Translations under genes and position numbers: made by a program
The notes under the pieces: generated by a model
The model's input: the letters and a program-made list of their open reading frames with translations, nothing else
Database searches by the model: none
What the model was told of the DNA's origin: nothing
From: Theobroma cacao
Taxonomy: Eukaryota; Streptophyta; Magnoliopsida; Malvales; Malvaceae
DNA length: 64,000 bases
Assembly: GCF_000208745.1 (NCBI RefSeq)
Contig: NC_030854.1
Location: 12,844,520-12,908,519, forward strand
Reading direction: 5' to 3'
Shown: positions 46,862 to 57,602 of the stretch, in pieces
Layout: each line of letters starts with the position of its first letter
Position numbering within the stretch: the stretch's first letter is position 1

Positions 46862-49630
46862 TGTCACGACCCAAATTTCGGGCCATGACCGGTGCATGGG
46901 TCCAATGGACGTAATCCACTAAACCCAAGCAAGCCTATTATTTATCTTACTTATAATTTCATCTATTATCACTAAGTCATATTTCATAACTTTGAATCAA
47001 AATAGTGATATACATTGCCAACTCGTACTGGCATTACTCATTTAAAATTTACATTAAGTTCATCTATACATAACAAAATAATACTCAACTTCCAGCGGAG
47101 GGACTCGGATGAATATACAGCTACCGAATGTCGAGACACATACCAAAATATGGACACAAGTCTACAAGGACACCTCGCCCTAATTATCGGCTGCCTCATG
47201 ATCTGAAAAGATGAATTTGAAAATGGTGAGTATAAACCCAGTGAGTGAACAAGGAAGGGAACAAGCAACAATTAGGGAGAATTTAAAATCATGATGCATT
47301 TGTTTCAAAACAATACAATTTAGTTCATTCCTATTTAAAACCCCTCCAAACTCGAGAGTTTCTCGCTGCAGCGAGCATGAATTTCACTGCAGCGAAAACG
47401 GAGCAACAAGAGAAACATTTTTCCTCACTCAATAAAAAGCCATCCTGCTAAACTAATAAAATCAACACAAAATTAATGAAAAGTCTAAAAGTACAATGTG
47501 TCAAATTTCACGTACATTACAACCATAAATCATTGTCCATCAATTTGCTATAACACTCACATTTACATATGTATATATATATATACGTATATACCCATCA
47601 TCATCATCCCACCAACGCATCATCATCATCACCAGCTCATCATCATCATCACCAGCTCATGCGCACTCCCTACTCGCACATGGCTGGGTCATCACCGGGT
47701 TATGCACACTCCCTACTCACACATAATCCGGTCATCACCGGGTTATGCACACTGCCTACTCGCACATAACCGGGTCATCCTCGACTTATGCGCACTCCCT
47801 ACTCGCACATAGCCGGGTCAACATAATTACACAACATTATATTCAAGCATATATGTATATCAACATAATGCAGCCACATAGAAATCCATAATAACCACAT
47901 TTCATAACATAAACCTTTTCTCAAAAGCTTGTTCCCAAGGCATTCATTTTCATGAAAAATTTCATAAAATCATTCAAACACTTTGTTCAAAATAGTCATA
48001 TTCCCAAAACAATTTTGATAGGTAGTCCACTCGCAAGTGTCGAAAATCCGAATTCCGGGTGCACTCGGACTAATAGTCCTCAAGCGCAATTCCTTTGCCT
48101 TTTCCGGACGTCTCACTACCTTGACAAATAACAAAGTCGAGGTATTTACTATATTGTCCCTAAATTGATATAAACTAATTTAAATTACTAATGCTTGATA
48201 TGTAAATGCAAAAATACGTTCGATTACCGCTTAATCGCGGTATCGATTAAATTCGACCGATCACCCGATTAATTGGCGATTGTGTCCAAATCAACTCTAA
48301 ATTAATTCATTTTTCCTCTAATACCTTAATTTACCACATACCATTTAAATAAAGCCAAATTCAGCATTAGAACCCTCGCAGTTCCTTATAGTAAAATTTG
48401 ATCATTTCGTGCACTAGCAACGAAATTTTTTTCTACATAACCGTTTCACCTTAATTCATCATTTTCCAAGCCATTTTCCTTGAAATAAAAACAATCCCCC
48501 ATTGATATTCAGCCCTCATGGTTCGACATACAAGGAACCCTAGAGAAATTGAATATTTCTTTTGTGTTTTTGTTCATAACCATGCTTAACTATCCCTAAA
48601 CACTAACATAGTCTAAAATCAAATTATTCCAACAATAATTTCTCTTCGATACCCATTTTTCAGAATTGAATCATCATGATAACTCAATATTCAACCATGG
48701 AAATCAAGAACAAAAGCATGGGTAAGCTAGGTATCAAGGAGAATTAAAGAAATTTTAACTTACCTAGCTTGTTTCCTTGATTTCTTCACTTTTTTTTTGA
48801 ATTTCCGCCTAGGTTTTCTTGCTTTTCCCTTTGTTCTTCCTTTTTTCTTGTTTCTGGTTGTCTAGGCCGAATATGGTGAGAGAATTGGGGATTTAATGGG
48901 TTGATTTCTATAGAAAATAATAAAATAATCAAGCATGCCACATGTCACATGCTTATTGACCCAATTTTTAACTTTTTGACTTTTTCTTCTTAATTTTCCA
49001 CCACAATTATTCTGGTATTTATCCAATCCTACCACATTTAAAATCCCTTGTTCTTAACAAGTGCTGGGGCAAAAAATTTACCGATTTGTCCTCTGGGTGA
49101 AAAAATTACGATTTTACCCTTATACTCCGAAATGTACCGGAATCACATTATTTCTACTTTTCAATCTCAAATAACACTAATATTGATCAATATTAACCAA
49201 ATGGGGTAAAAATCATTTTTTAAAAATTCTCGTTTAGTCCTCTAGTTGGAAAATTACCATTTTATCCTTGTACTCCAAAAATACTGTGAATCACAATTTT
49301 TCGCTATTAAACATCATTTTATACTCCAATAATCATAATTATATTTCATATAATTATTCTTGGTCAAATGTGATCAAATCTTGGCTAGAAATCTTTATTT
49401 AATCATCAAATGGTAAAATGATCGTTTTGTCCCTAATTGGTCAATTTTCCTGATGGACTCCAAACTGGACCTTGAACTTCGAATCACTATTCTAAGCCAT
49501 TTTGTGGGTTTCAAAATTTTCAATTTCCTCTTAGAATTTCTATTTGAACTAGTTCAAGACTCGATTTAACTTAGTTGTACCACTCAGTGGTACAATACCG
49601 TCTTTTAATCGAGCTTGACAAGGTCTCACA
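46862..49630 (-). mobile_element. Solo LTR G, chimeric type
   Basis: The 2769-bp LTR starts TGTCACGACCCAAATTTCGG and ends AGGTCTCACA, flanked by GCCTA and ACCTA (49631-49635), a TSD with one mismatch. The low-coordinate part (46862 to about 48038) is like LTRs B and E. From there to 49630 it is like the 5' part of H's LTR and resembles W-family LTRs. The join lies at the candidate splice donor, which reads CTT|GCGAGTGG here (GT changed to GC). Confidence 0.87.
47628..47820. repeat. GTGCAC-type array in solo LTR G
   Basis: A CATCATCATCACCAGCT doublet is followed by four units built on CATGCGCACTCCCTACTCGCACATRGCYGGGTCATC. The frames over it give histidine-rich ORFs with no biological support. 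Confidence 0.75.
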
Positions 49631-49635
49631 ACCTA

Positions 49636-50537
49636 TCCCTATGAAGCACTTTACCTTGATAATTACTCAAAATAAATTGGAACTTGTGGGGGAAGCATAT
49701 TTCACAGTTTATGCCTTGCATCTACAATTATGTCAAGACCAGAACCTTATCAGGTCCACAACATGGTAGGATAATCATTGCCTCAAACCAGCATTTCCAA
49801 GTATACTTATGCTTGTATCATATCTTCATACTGATGTGACATATTAGTCACGAGCCCAACTTGACTATATAGCCTTTTGCTCTTTGAGCTTTAATGTTGT
49901 CTCACTGTGAAAAATCTTTCAAATTTATCTCATCAGGGTATCCACAAGGTGGATACATGTCCATAACTTATAGTTCAAGGCCTAGAGCGTTGAACACAAT
50001 CTCATCATTGATGTTCTACACTATATAATATAATACAAAATATAATCTAATAACTATGACAATAAAATTCTAAAGTTTCACCTTTATCTACCAATCGTAA
50101 CTCCCTTTATGAGCACATACTTTACACTGTTTGATTGTTCACAAGCCACTCATGGCTATCCAAATTCAATCTCTTATAGCAAGTCAAACTAATATATTAT
50201 TCTTATGTTTTCCAATACACTTCCAAAATACTTAAACACATCCTTTAATAGAATTCTGTTGAGGACTAAGACAATCAAAGGCTTATCTTCAAAGCCATGC
50301 ATAACTTTAACAATTTAATATATATTCGATAACATTTAGCTCATTAACCCCATTGAACATTATTTTAAGATCTTTCAAGATGTTCTTACTCTTATTTCGG
50401 ACCCAACCAAACTAACTTAATATAACTGCATTGATTATCCTTGAGCTTTTTATGCTCGTCATAACAACATCTATGTTTCACCCATCATTCGTATTAAAGA
50501 CTTCCAACCTTTCACAACACACTTCTCATACATGTTA
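49636..50537 (-). other. Non-coding internal part of Z, middle segment
   Basis: This continues the AT-rich sequence of 44946-46861 on the other side of solo LTR G. No ORF is supported. Element H begins at 50538. Confidence 0.55.
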
Positions 50538-53500
50538 TGCGAGACCTTGTCAAGCTCGATTCAAAGACGGTATTATACCGAGTGGTACAACTAAGTTAAA
50601 TTGAGCCTTGAACTAGTTCAAATAGAAATTCTAAGAGAAATTTTAAAATTTTAAAACCCACAGAATGGCTTAGAATAGTGATTTGGAGTTCAAGGTTTAG
50701 TTTGGTGTCCATTAGAAAAATTGACCGATTAGGGACAAAACGATCATTTTACCATTTGATGATAAAATGGAGATTTTTAGCCAAGATTTGATCACATTTG
50801 ACCAAGAATAATTATTTGAGATATAATTATGATTATTGGAGTATAAAATGATGTTTAGCAGTGAAAAATTGTGATTCTCGATATTTTTGGAACATAAGGG
50901 TAAAATGGTAATTTTGCCACTAAAGGACTAAACGGAAATTTTTATAAAATGATTTTTACCCCATTTGGTTAATATTGATCAATATTAGTGTTATTTGAGG
51001 TTGAAAAGTAGAAATAATGTAATTCCGGTACATTTCAGAGTAGAAGGGCAAAATCATAATTTTTTTGTTCCGAGGGAAAATCGGTAAATTTTTCACCCCA
51101 GTACTTGTCAAGACCAAGGGATTTTAATTGTGGTAGGATTAGATAAGTACCAGAATATTTGTGGTGGAAAATTAAGTAGAAAAAGTCAAAAAGTTAAAAA
51201 ATTGGGCCAATAAGCATGTGACATGTGGCATGCTTGATTATTTTATTATTTTCTATAGAAATCAGCCCATTAAATCCCCAATTCTCTCACCATATTCTGC
51301 CTAGGCAACCAGCAACAAGAACAAAGGAAGAACAAAGAGAAAAATAAGAAAACCTAGGTGAAAATTCAATGAAAAAGTGAAGAAATCAAGGAAACAAGCT
51401 AGGTAAGTTAGAATTTCTTTAATTCTCCTTGATACCTAGCTTACCCATGCTTTTGTTCTTGATTTCCATGGTTGAATATTGAGTTATCATGATGAATTCA
51501 ATTCTGAAAAATGGGTATGGAAGAGGAATTGTTGTTGGAATAATTTGATTTTAGACTATGTTAGTGTTTAGGGATAGTTAAGCATGGTTATGAACAAAAA
51601 CACAAAAGAAATATTCAATTTCTCTAGGGTTCCTTGTTGGCCGAACCATGAGGGCTGAATATCAATGGGGGATTGTTTTTATTTCAAGGAAAATGGCTTG
51701 GAAAATGATGAATTAAGGTGAAACGGTTATGTAGAAAAAATTTCGGTGCTAGTGCACCAAATGACCGAATTTTTCTATAAGGAACTGTGAGGGTTCTAAT
51801 GCTGAATTTGGCTTTATTTAAATGGTATGTGGTAAATTAAGGTATTAGAGGAGAAATGGATTAATTTGGAGGTGATTTGGACACAATCGCCAATTAATCG
51901 GGTGATCGGTCGAATTTAATCGATACCGCGATTAAGCGGTAATCGGACGTATTTTTGCATTTACATATCAAGCATTAGTAATTTAAATTAGTTTATATCA
52001 ATTTAGGGACAATATAGTAAATTCCTCGACTTTGTTATTTGACAAGGTAGTGAGACGTCCGAAAAAGGCAAAGGAATTACGCTTGAGGACTATTAGTCCG
52101 AGTGCACCCGGAATCCGAATTTTCGACACCTGTGAGTGAATTTGCATTTCAAAATTTATTTGGGAATTCTAATTAAGTTGAAATGAAATGCGTGAATGAT
52201 TATATCTAATTCCCATTTAAAAATGAATCTCGGGAACAAGCCTTTAGTGAAAATATTTCTGTGATGTTAAATATGATTGCGATGCATCTGTGTATATCTG
52301 TATGATGCCTACATGTATTATTGAGAAATTGTGTGAAATTAAGTGTACTGAATCTGTGTACCCTTGTATTATGCTGATATGCATTATTAATAAATTATGG
52401 TGAAATTGATGCAACTGTGCATGTGTGGAGTGGGAAGTGCAATGCCAGTTGAATGACAAAAGGATGTGATAATTACGACCGTGCATGTGCGGAGTGGGAA
52501 GTGCAATGCTAGTTGAATGACAAAGGATGTGATAATTACGACCGTGCATGTGCGAAGTGGGAAGTGCAATGCCTGTTTAATGATAAAGGTTGTGGGGATG
52601 GCGATACGTAATGCCCACAATTTCCTAAAAATTCAGAGGTGTGCAAAGAGGGATACTGAGTGATACCCCTTACTGAGTACTCCGATAGTTATTTCTTTGT
52701 ACCACCAAGAATAGTGAAGACTTGGCGGTGTATATAATTGCTCATATCTTTGTGTATATATGTTTGACTGTGTGGTATGTGAAACCCTTGTTTGTGACGG
52801 TTTGTGATAAACCGTTAGTTTTGCTATCTTGCTTGATAGAACAATTGGTGAATGAAATTGTATGTGATACATTTGCATATATGAATCATACGGGTTGTGA
52901 AACCCTTATTGTGTGACGATTTGTAAATAACCGTCAGTTTTACTACTTTGCTAGAAGGATCGGTGTAAATTGAAGGATGTTTAATCCTTGAATGTGTAAT
53001 AAATTTCTAGGTAAGGGAAAAAGGGTTTGGAATAGTAGTTAGATGAAAATGGCTTTATTTTCAACCAGTGCATCATGATTGTCAAATTTCCTAGTTGAGA
53101 TTGCTTGTTGCCTTCTAATATTCACTCACTGAGTATTGTACTCACGTTTTATAAAAATTCATATTTTCAGACCAAGTGACTGTTGGACCCTAGATCGAGG
53201 AGTCCCCGTAGTGCATCTCCTGGGTATGTGTTTGGCATTCGATAGTAATCCCTTTTATTGTAAATGTCTCCGCTAGAAGTTATGGGTCTTTTTGTATTCT
53301 GAATACAATCTAACAATGTGAATATGTGTATGCAATGTAAATTGCTAAATATATGACTGGTACAGTGCATGTATATTATTATCGATAATGCCATTGTGTT
53401 TTGGCTATGTTCACACCCGGGAAAAGGTGTGTGTATGCATGATATGATAAATTTGTTAAGTAAAGGTAAATGGATAGGCTTGCTTGGGCTTAGTGAGCTA

Positions 53501-53551
53501 TGCTCATTGAGCTCATGTGCCAGTCATGGCCCGAAAAATTAGGTCATGACA
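50538..53551 (+). mobile_element. 5' LTR of H (chimeric type)
   Basis: The 3014-bp LTR starts TGCGAGACCTTGTC and ends TTAGGTCATGACA. The first part to about 52131 is the reverse complement of the right part of LTR G and related to W-family LTRs. After 52132 the sequence is like LTRs B, C and E. It has a GTGCAC-type array with GTGCATGTGYGRAGTGGGAAGTGCAATG units at 52415-52575, but not the palindrome cluster. Confidence 0.88.
52132..53170 (+). other. Candidate LTR intron in H's 5' LTR
   Basis: ACACCT|GTGAGTGAATTT at 52132 and TTCATATTTTCAG ending at 53170 form a donor-acceptor pair 1039 bases apart. The donor is exactly where the two LTR halves of this chimeric type meet. Confidence 0.5.
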
Positions 53552-53555
53552 ATCT

Positions 53556-53567
53556 TGGTATCAAAGC
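53556..53567 (+). other. Primer binding site of H
   Basis: TGGTATCAAAGC lies four bases after the LTR end and differs from the iMet PBS by one base. Confidence 0.85.
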
Positions 53568-53762
53568 CCCAGGTTGTTTAGGTCCTAGGGTGTTATGGTT
53601 AGGTCCAGTGAAGAGTCGGGTTTTTATGTGGGATTTTTAATTATGAACTGTGAGCCGCGACACATTTCATAATCGAGGACCCGCATAAATTTTCAATCTT
53701 AGAAACCTCCTTATCTCTTTAACTATGGTTAATGACAGGTGTTTGCTCTTGTCTAGGTAAGA

Positions 53763-54273
53763 ATGCCACCTAAGACACGAGCCACCTTAAGACAAGTGGG
53801 GGAGCATGATGCCCTTATTGAGATGACTAATAGGCCACGGGCACCCACCAGTAGGGGGCGAGATAGACATGGCTGGGTCACTAGGCCGGTGAGAGCGAGT
53901 ATGCCTGTGAATAGGAGAGATGAGGGACAGCCCTTAGGTGAGACTATTAGGCCACCGGCGAGAGGCATTATTGTTGAGGTATGGAAATAGACTTTATGTG
54001 CCGAATAATGATGAATTGAGGAGAGAGATATTGGAGGAGGCGCATATGGCAGCCTATGTGGTACATTCAAGAGCTTGGCAACGAGGTTGAGTGATACTAC
54101 TTGCCAAGTGCTCTGATAGGTACCCTTTGTTGCTCGTCGCAGAAGGGAGAAAGGGCTGCCCTGAAGGGTGGAGCCACCCCTAGTGGCAATGTTGGTATCA
54201 GGATTTAAAGGAGTTGACGTGGGAAGCTGAGGATGAGATGCGGACAAAGCATCCACACCTCTTCGATATGTAA
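53763..54273 (+). pseudogene. Gag start joined to integrase ends in H
   Basis: An open frame from ATG 53763 to 53990 gives a gag N-terminus (MPPKTRATLRQ...PRAPTSRGRDRHG). In another frame at 53977-54070 is an integrase zinc-binding start (NRLYVPNNDELRREILEE, then HMAAYVVH). After a short unrecognised part the sequence ends in an integrase C-terminus (LTWEAEDEMRTKHPHLFDM) with a TAA at 54271. The rest of gag, protease, reverse transcriptase and RNase H is deleted. Element X has the matching full segments. H is therefore non-autonomous. The opposite-strand ORF here is a shadow. Confidence 0.8.
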
Positions 54274-54323
54274 AGGTAAGCCACTCTACATTGAATTTAA
54301 ATTCGAGGACCGAATTTTTATTA

Positions 54324-54334
54324 GTGGGGGAGAA
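54324..54334 (+). other. Polypurine tract of H
   Basis: GTGGGGGAGAA directly precedes the 3' LTR start TGTGAGACC. Confidence 0.88.
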
Positions 54335-56389
54335 TGTGAGACCTTGTCAAGCTCGATTAAAAGACGGTATTGTACCGAGTGGTACAACTAAGTTAAATCG
54401 AGCCTTGAATTAGTTCAAATAGAAATTCTAAGAGGAATTTGAAAATTTTAAAACTCACATAATGGCTTAGAATAGTGATTCGGAGTTCAAGGTCCAGTTT
54501 GGTGTCCATAAGAAAAATTGACCGATTAGGGACAAAACGGTCATTTTACCATTTGATGATACAGTGGAGATTTTTAGCCAAGATTTGATCACATTTGACC
54601 AAGAATAATTATATGAGATATAATTATGATTATTGGAGTATAAAATTATGTTTAGTAGTGAAAAATTATGATTCCCAGTATTTTTGGAGTACAAGGGCAA
54701 AATGATAATTTTGCCACTAGAGGACTAAACGGAAATTTTTATAAAATGATTTTTGCCCCATTTGGTTAATATTGATCAATATTAGTGTTATTTGAGGTTG
54801 AAAAGTAGAAATAATGTGATTTCGGTACATTTCGGAGTATAGGGGTAAAATCGTAATTTTTTCGCTTCGAGGGTAAATCGGTAAATTTTTCACCCCAGCA
54901 CTTGTCAAGACCAAGGGATTTTAATTGTGGTAGGATTGGATAAGTACCAGAATATTTGTGGTGGAAAATTAAGAAGAAAAAGTTGAAAAGTTAAAAAATT
55001 GGGCCAATAAGCATGTGACACGTGGCATGCTTGATTATTTTATTATTTTCTATAAAAATCAGCCCATTAAATCTCCAATTCTTTCACCATATTCTGCCTA
55101 GGCAACCAGCAACAAGAACAAAGGGAAAAACAAGAAAACCTAGGTGAAAATTCAAAGAAAAAGTGAAGAAATCAAGAAAACAAGCTAGGTAAGTTAGAAT
55201 TTCTTTAATTCTCTTTGATACCTAGCTTACCCATGCTTTTGTTCTTGATTTCCATGGTTGAATATTGAGTTATCATGATGAATTCAATTCTGAAAAATGG
55301 GTATGGAAGAGGAATTGTTGTTGGAATAATTTGATTTTAGACTATGTTAGTGTTTAGGGATAGTTAAGCATGGTTATGAACAAAAACACAAAAGAAATAT
55401 TCAATTTCTCTAGGGTTCCTTGTTGGCCGAACCATGAGGGCTGAATATCAATGGGGGATTGTTTTTATTTCAAGGAAAATGGCNNNNNNNNNNNNNNNNN
55501 NNNNNNNNNNNNNNNNNNNNNNNNNNNNNNNNNNNNNNNNNNNNNNNNNNNNNNNNNNNNNNNNNNNNNNNNNNNNNNNNNNNNNNNNNNNNNNNNNNNN
55601 NNNNNNNNNNNNNNNNNNNNNNNNNNNNNNNNNNNNNNNNNNNNNNNNNNNNNNNNNNNNNNNNNNNNNNNNNNNNNNNNNNNNNNNNNNNNNNNNNNNN
55701 NNNNNNNNNNNNNNNNNNNNNNNNNNNNNNNNNNNNNNNNNNNNNNNNNNNNNNNNNNNNNNNNNNNNNNNNNNNNNNNNNNNNNNNNNNNNNNNNNNNN
55801 NNNNNNNNNNNNNNNNNNNNNNNNNNNNNNNNNNNNNNNNNNNNNNNNNNNNNNNNNNNNNNNNNNNNNNNNNNNNNNNNNNNNNNNNNNNNNNNNNNNN
55901 NNNNNNNNNNNNNNNNNNNNNNNNNNNNNNNNNNNNNNNNNNNNNNNNNNNNNNNNNNNTTTCTTTGTACCACCAAGAATAGTGAAGACTTGGCGGTGTA
56001 TATAATTGCTCATATCTTTGTGTATATATGTTTGATTGTGTGGTATGTGAAACCCTTGTTTGTGACGGTTTGTGATAAACCGTTAATTTTTGCTATCTTG
56101 CTTGATAGAACAATTGGTGAATGGAATTGTACGTGATACATATGCATATATGAATCGTATGGGTTGTGAAACCCTTATTGTGTGACGATTTGTAAATAAC
56201 CGTCAGTTTTACTACTTTGCTAGAAGGATCAGTGTAAATTCAAGGATGTTTAATCCTTGAATGCATAATAAATTTCTAGGTAAGGGAAAAAGGGTTTGGA
56301 ATGGTAGTTAGATGAAAATGGCTTTATTTTCAACCGGTGCATCATGATTGTCAAATTTCTTGGTTGCGATTGTTTGTTCCCTTCTAATA
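54335..56389 (+). mobile_element. Truncated 3' LTR of H with an assembly gap
   Basis: It aligns with 50538-53551 from its start, has 476 N at 55484-55959, and continues to 56389, where it diverges from the 5' LTR. The last part of the LTR (from the conserved TTCACTCACTGAG block, through the acceptor, to the CA end) is absent. Confidence 0.87.
55484..55959. other. Assembly gap of 476 N
   Basis: The flanking bases align to 51697 and 52692 in the 5' LTR, so a complete copy would need about 994 bases here. The stated gap size is about half of that. Confidence 0.95.
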
Positions 56390-57602
56390 GTCTCAACATA
56401 TCTCACTTTGGACATACTTCACTACTAGCATTTGCATACCTTTACCATAACATTCAATGCAAATTAATTAAGCAATGATCTCTAAATTTACTCTTAAATA
56501 CACATATCAAATTGTACACCACTTAATGTTGAGATCTTGACTTTTCTCATCAATTCTTAACCAATTACATCCATAAAATAAATAATTCACTTAATTTTTG
56601 TATCTTGCCTTTGTAGTCATAAGATCATAAATTCTTAAACTTAAGATGCAAAAGCTTCCTCTTAGAGCATATCTAAAAATCCACATGTTATAAGTTCCTT
56701 ACCTTTGGAGAAATCATATTCAAGACTAATCATTTACATCATGGGTTGCATATTGAACAAAACAGATTTTTTTTAAATTGACCTTTAAAGCAATCCATGT
56801 ATCAATCTCAATATAGAACTCGATATGGCACTTAGACTATATTCATCATTTCTAAGTCATTTAACTTCAAATTGCTAAATCCACACCTAGTCCTTTAATC
56901 CTTTGGCTCTACGCTAAGCATAGCAAAATTCAAGCTTATCCTTAGAGCAAGTTTGTTTACTAACCTTTTTCTTCATGGCTACCATCAATTATAATGATCA
57001 CTGATTTTCACCCTTGAGCTAATTCATATACCTTTAATTTTAAACCATAATAGTTCAAATTAACCCTTGGGATCTCACAGTCACTTAATTAAAATCAAAA
57101 CCAGCTCCCTCTAACCTACTGTACACATATTCAACACATATTCTCATATAAATATTTCGGAAGCCCAACACCATTTATATATGGCATAACAAGCTTGATT
57201 AACCAAGTGCACTTACCTCCATGCACATAAGTATTGGCTTACTCTTACCTCAATGCTTAAATTTATAAACTCCAAGTGAATCACAATAATAAATATTCAT
57301 TCCAATCAAAGTGCGCCCCTTGTACCATTATTGTATACATTTCTTTATATTGACCGTAATAATGATCCAATATCTTCTCATTGACAATTATAGGCTCAAG
57401 TTATAACTCCACTGAATGAATAAGTCATTACAGACCTATTAGTCCAGCTCCAATTTCCTCCATCTTTAATTGGAGGGATTTGTTATTACATTAACCTTTC
57501 AGTAGAAGCATTTGCTTAAAATCTTTCCAACAATAACTCGTGTCTCGGGTGGCATCTCAAACCCAGACAACGGCACCACTTATGACCTTTGCATAATGCT
57601 AG
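56390..57602 (-). other. Non-coding internal part of Z, right segment
   Basis: AT-rich sequence between the end of H and solo LTR I. The only coding trace is a gag start at 57555 on the - strand (separate entry). The last bases, GCTAG (57598-57602), are the TSD of LTR I. Confidence 0.6.
57499..57555 (-). pseudogene. Gag start remnant of element Z
   Basis: On the - strand the ATG at 57555 opens MPPETRVIVGK and is stopped after 18 codons. The first codons match the gag starts of H (MPPKTRA) and X. No further gag sequence follows, so almost the whole coding region was lost while the start was kept. In non-autonomous derivatives, leader and start sequences can be retained for packaging; that is an inference here. 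Confidence 0.6.

Larger units (their letters stand above)
50538..56389 (+). mobile_element. Internally deleted gypsy element H
   Basis: The element has a 5' LTR (50538-53551), PBS (53556-53567), a 767-base internal region with gag-start and integrase remnants, PPT (54324-54334), and a truncated 3' LTR (54335-56389 with a 476-N gap). The LTRs are very similar. It lies in Z's non-coding internal sequence. The 3' LTR stops at CCCTTCTAATA (56389) and meets Z sequence with no CA end and no matching TSD, so a deletion or an assembly join is likely there. Confidence 0.85.

Noticed and set aside
47498..47812. Histidine-rich small proteins (also 22077-22283, 28874-29289, 40163-40348, 61612-61863)
   Set aside because: They are translations of the GTGCAC-type minisatellite; frames and starts are not conserved between LTR copies.
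53753..54256. 167-residue ORF on the - strand of H
   Set aside because: It is antisense to the gag and integrase remnants, which explain the sequence on the + strand.
55434..56136. Long ORFs across the 476-N gap
   Set aside because: They consist mostly of unknown residues; the flanks are LTR sequence.
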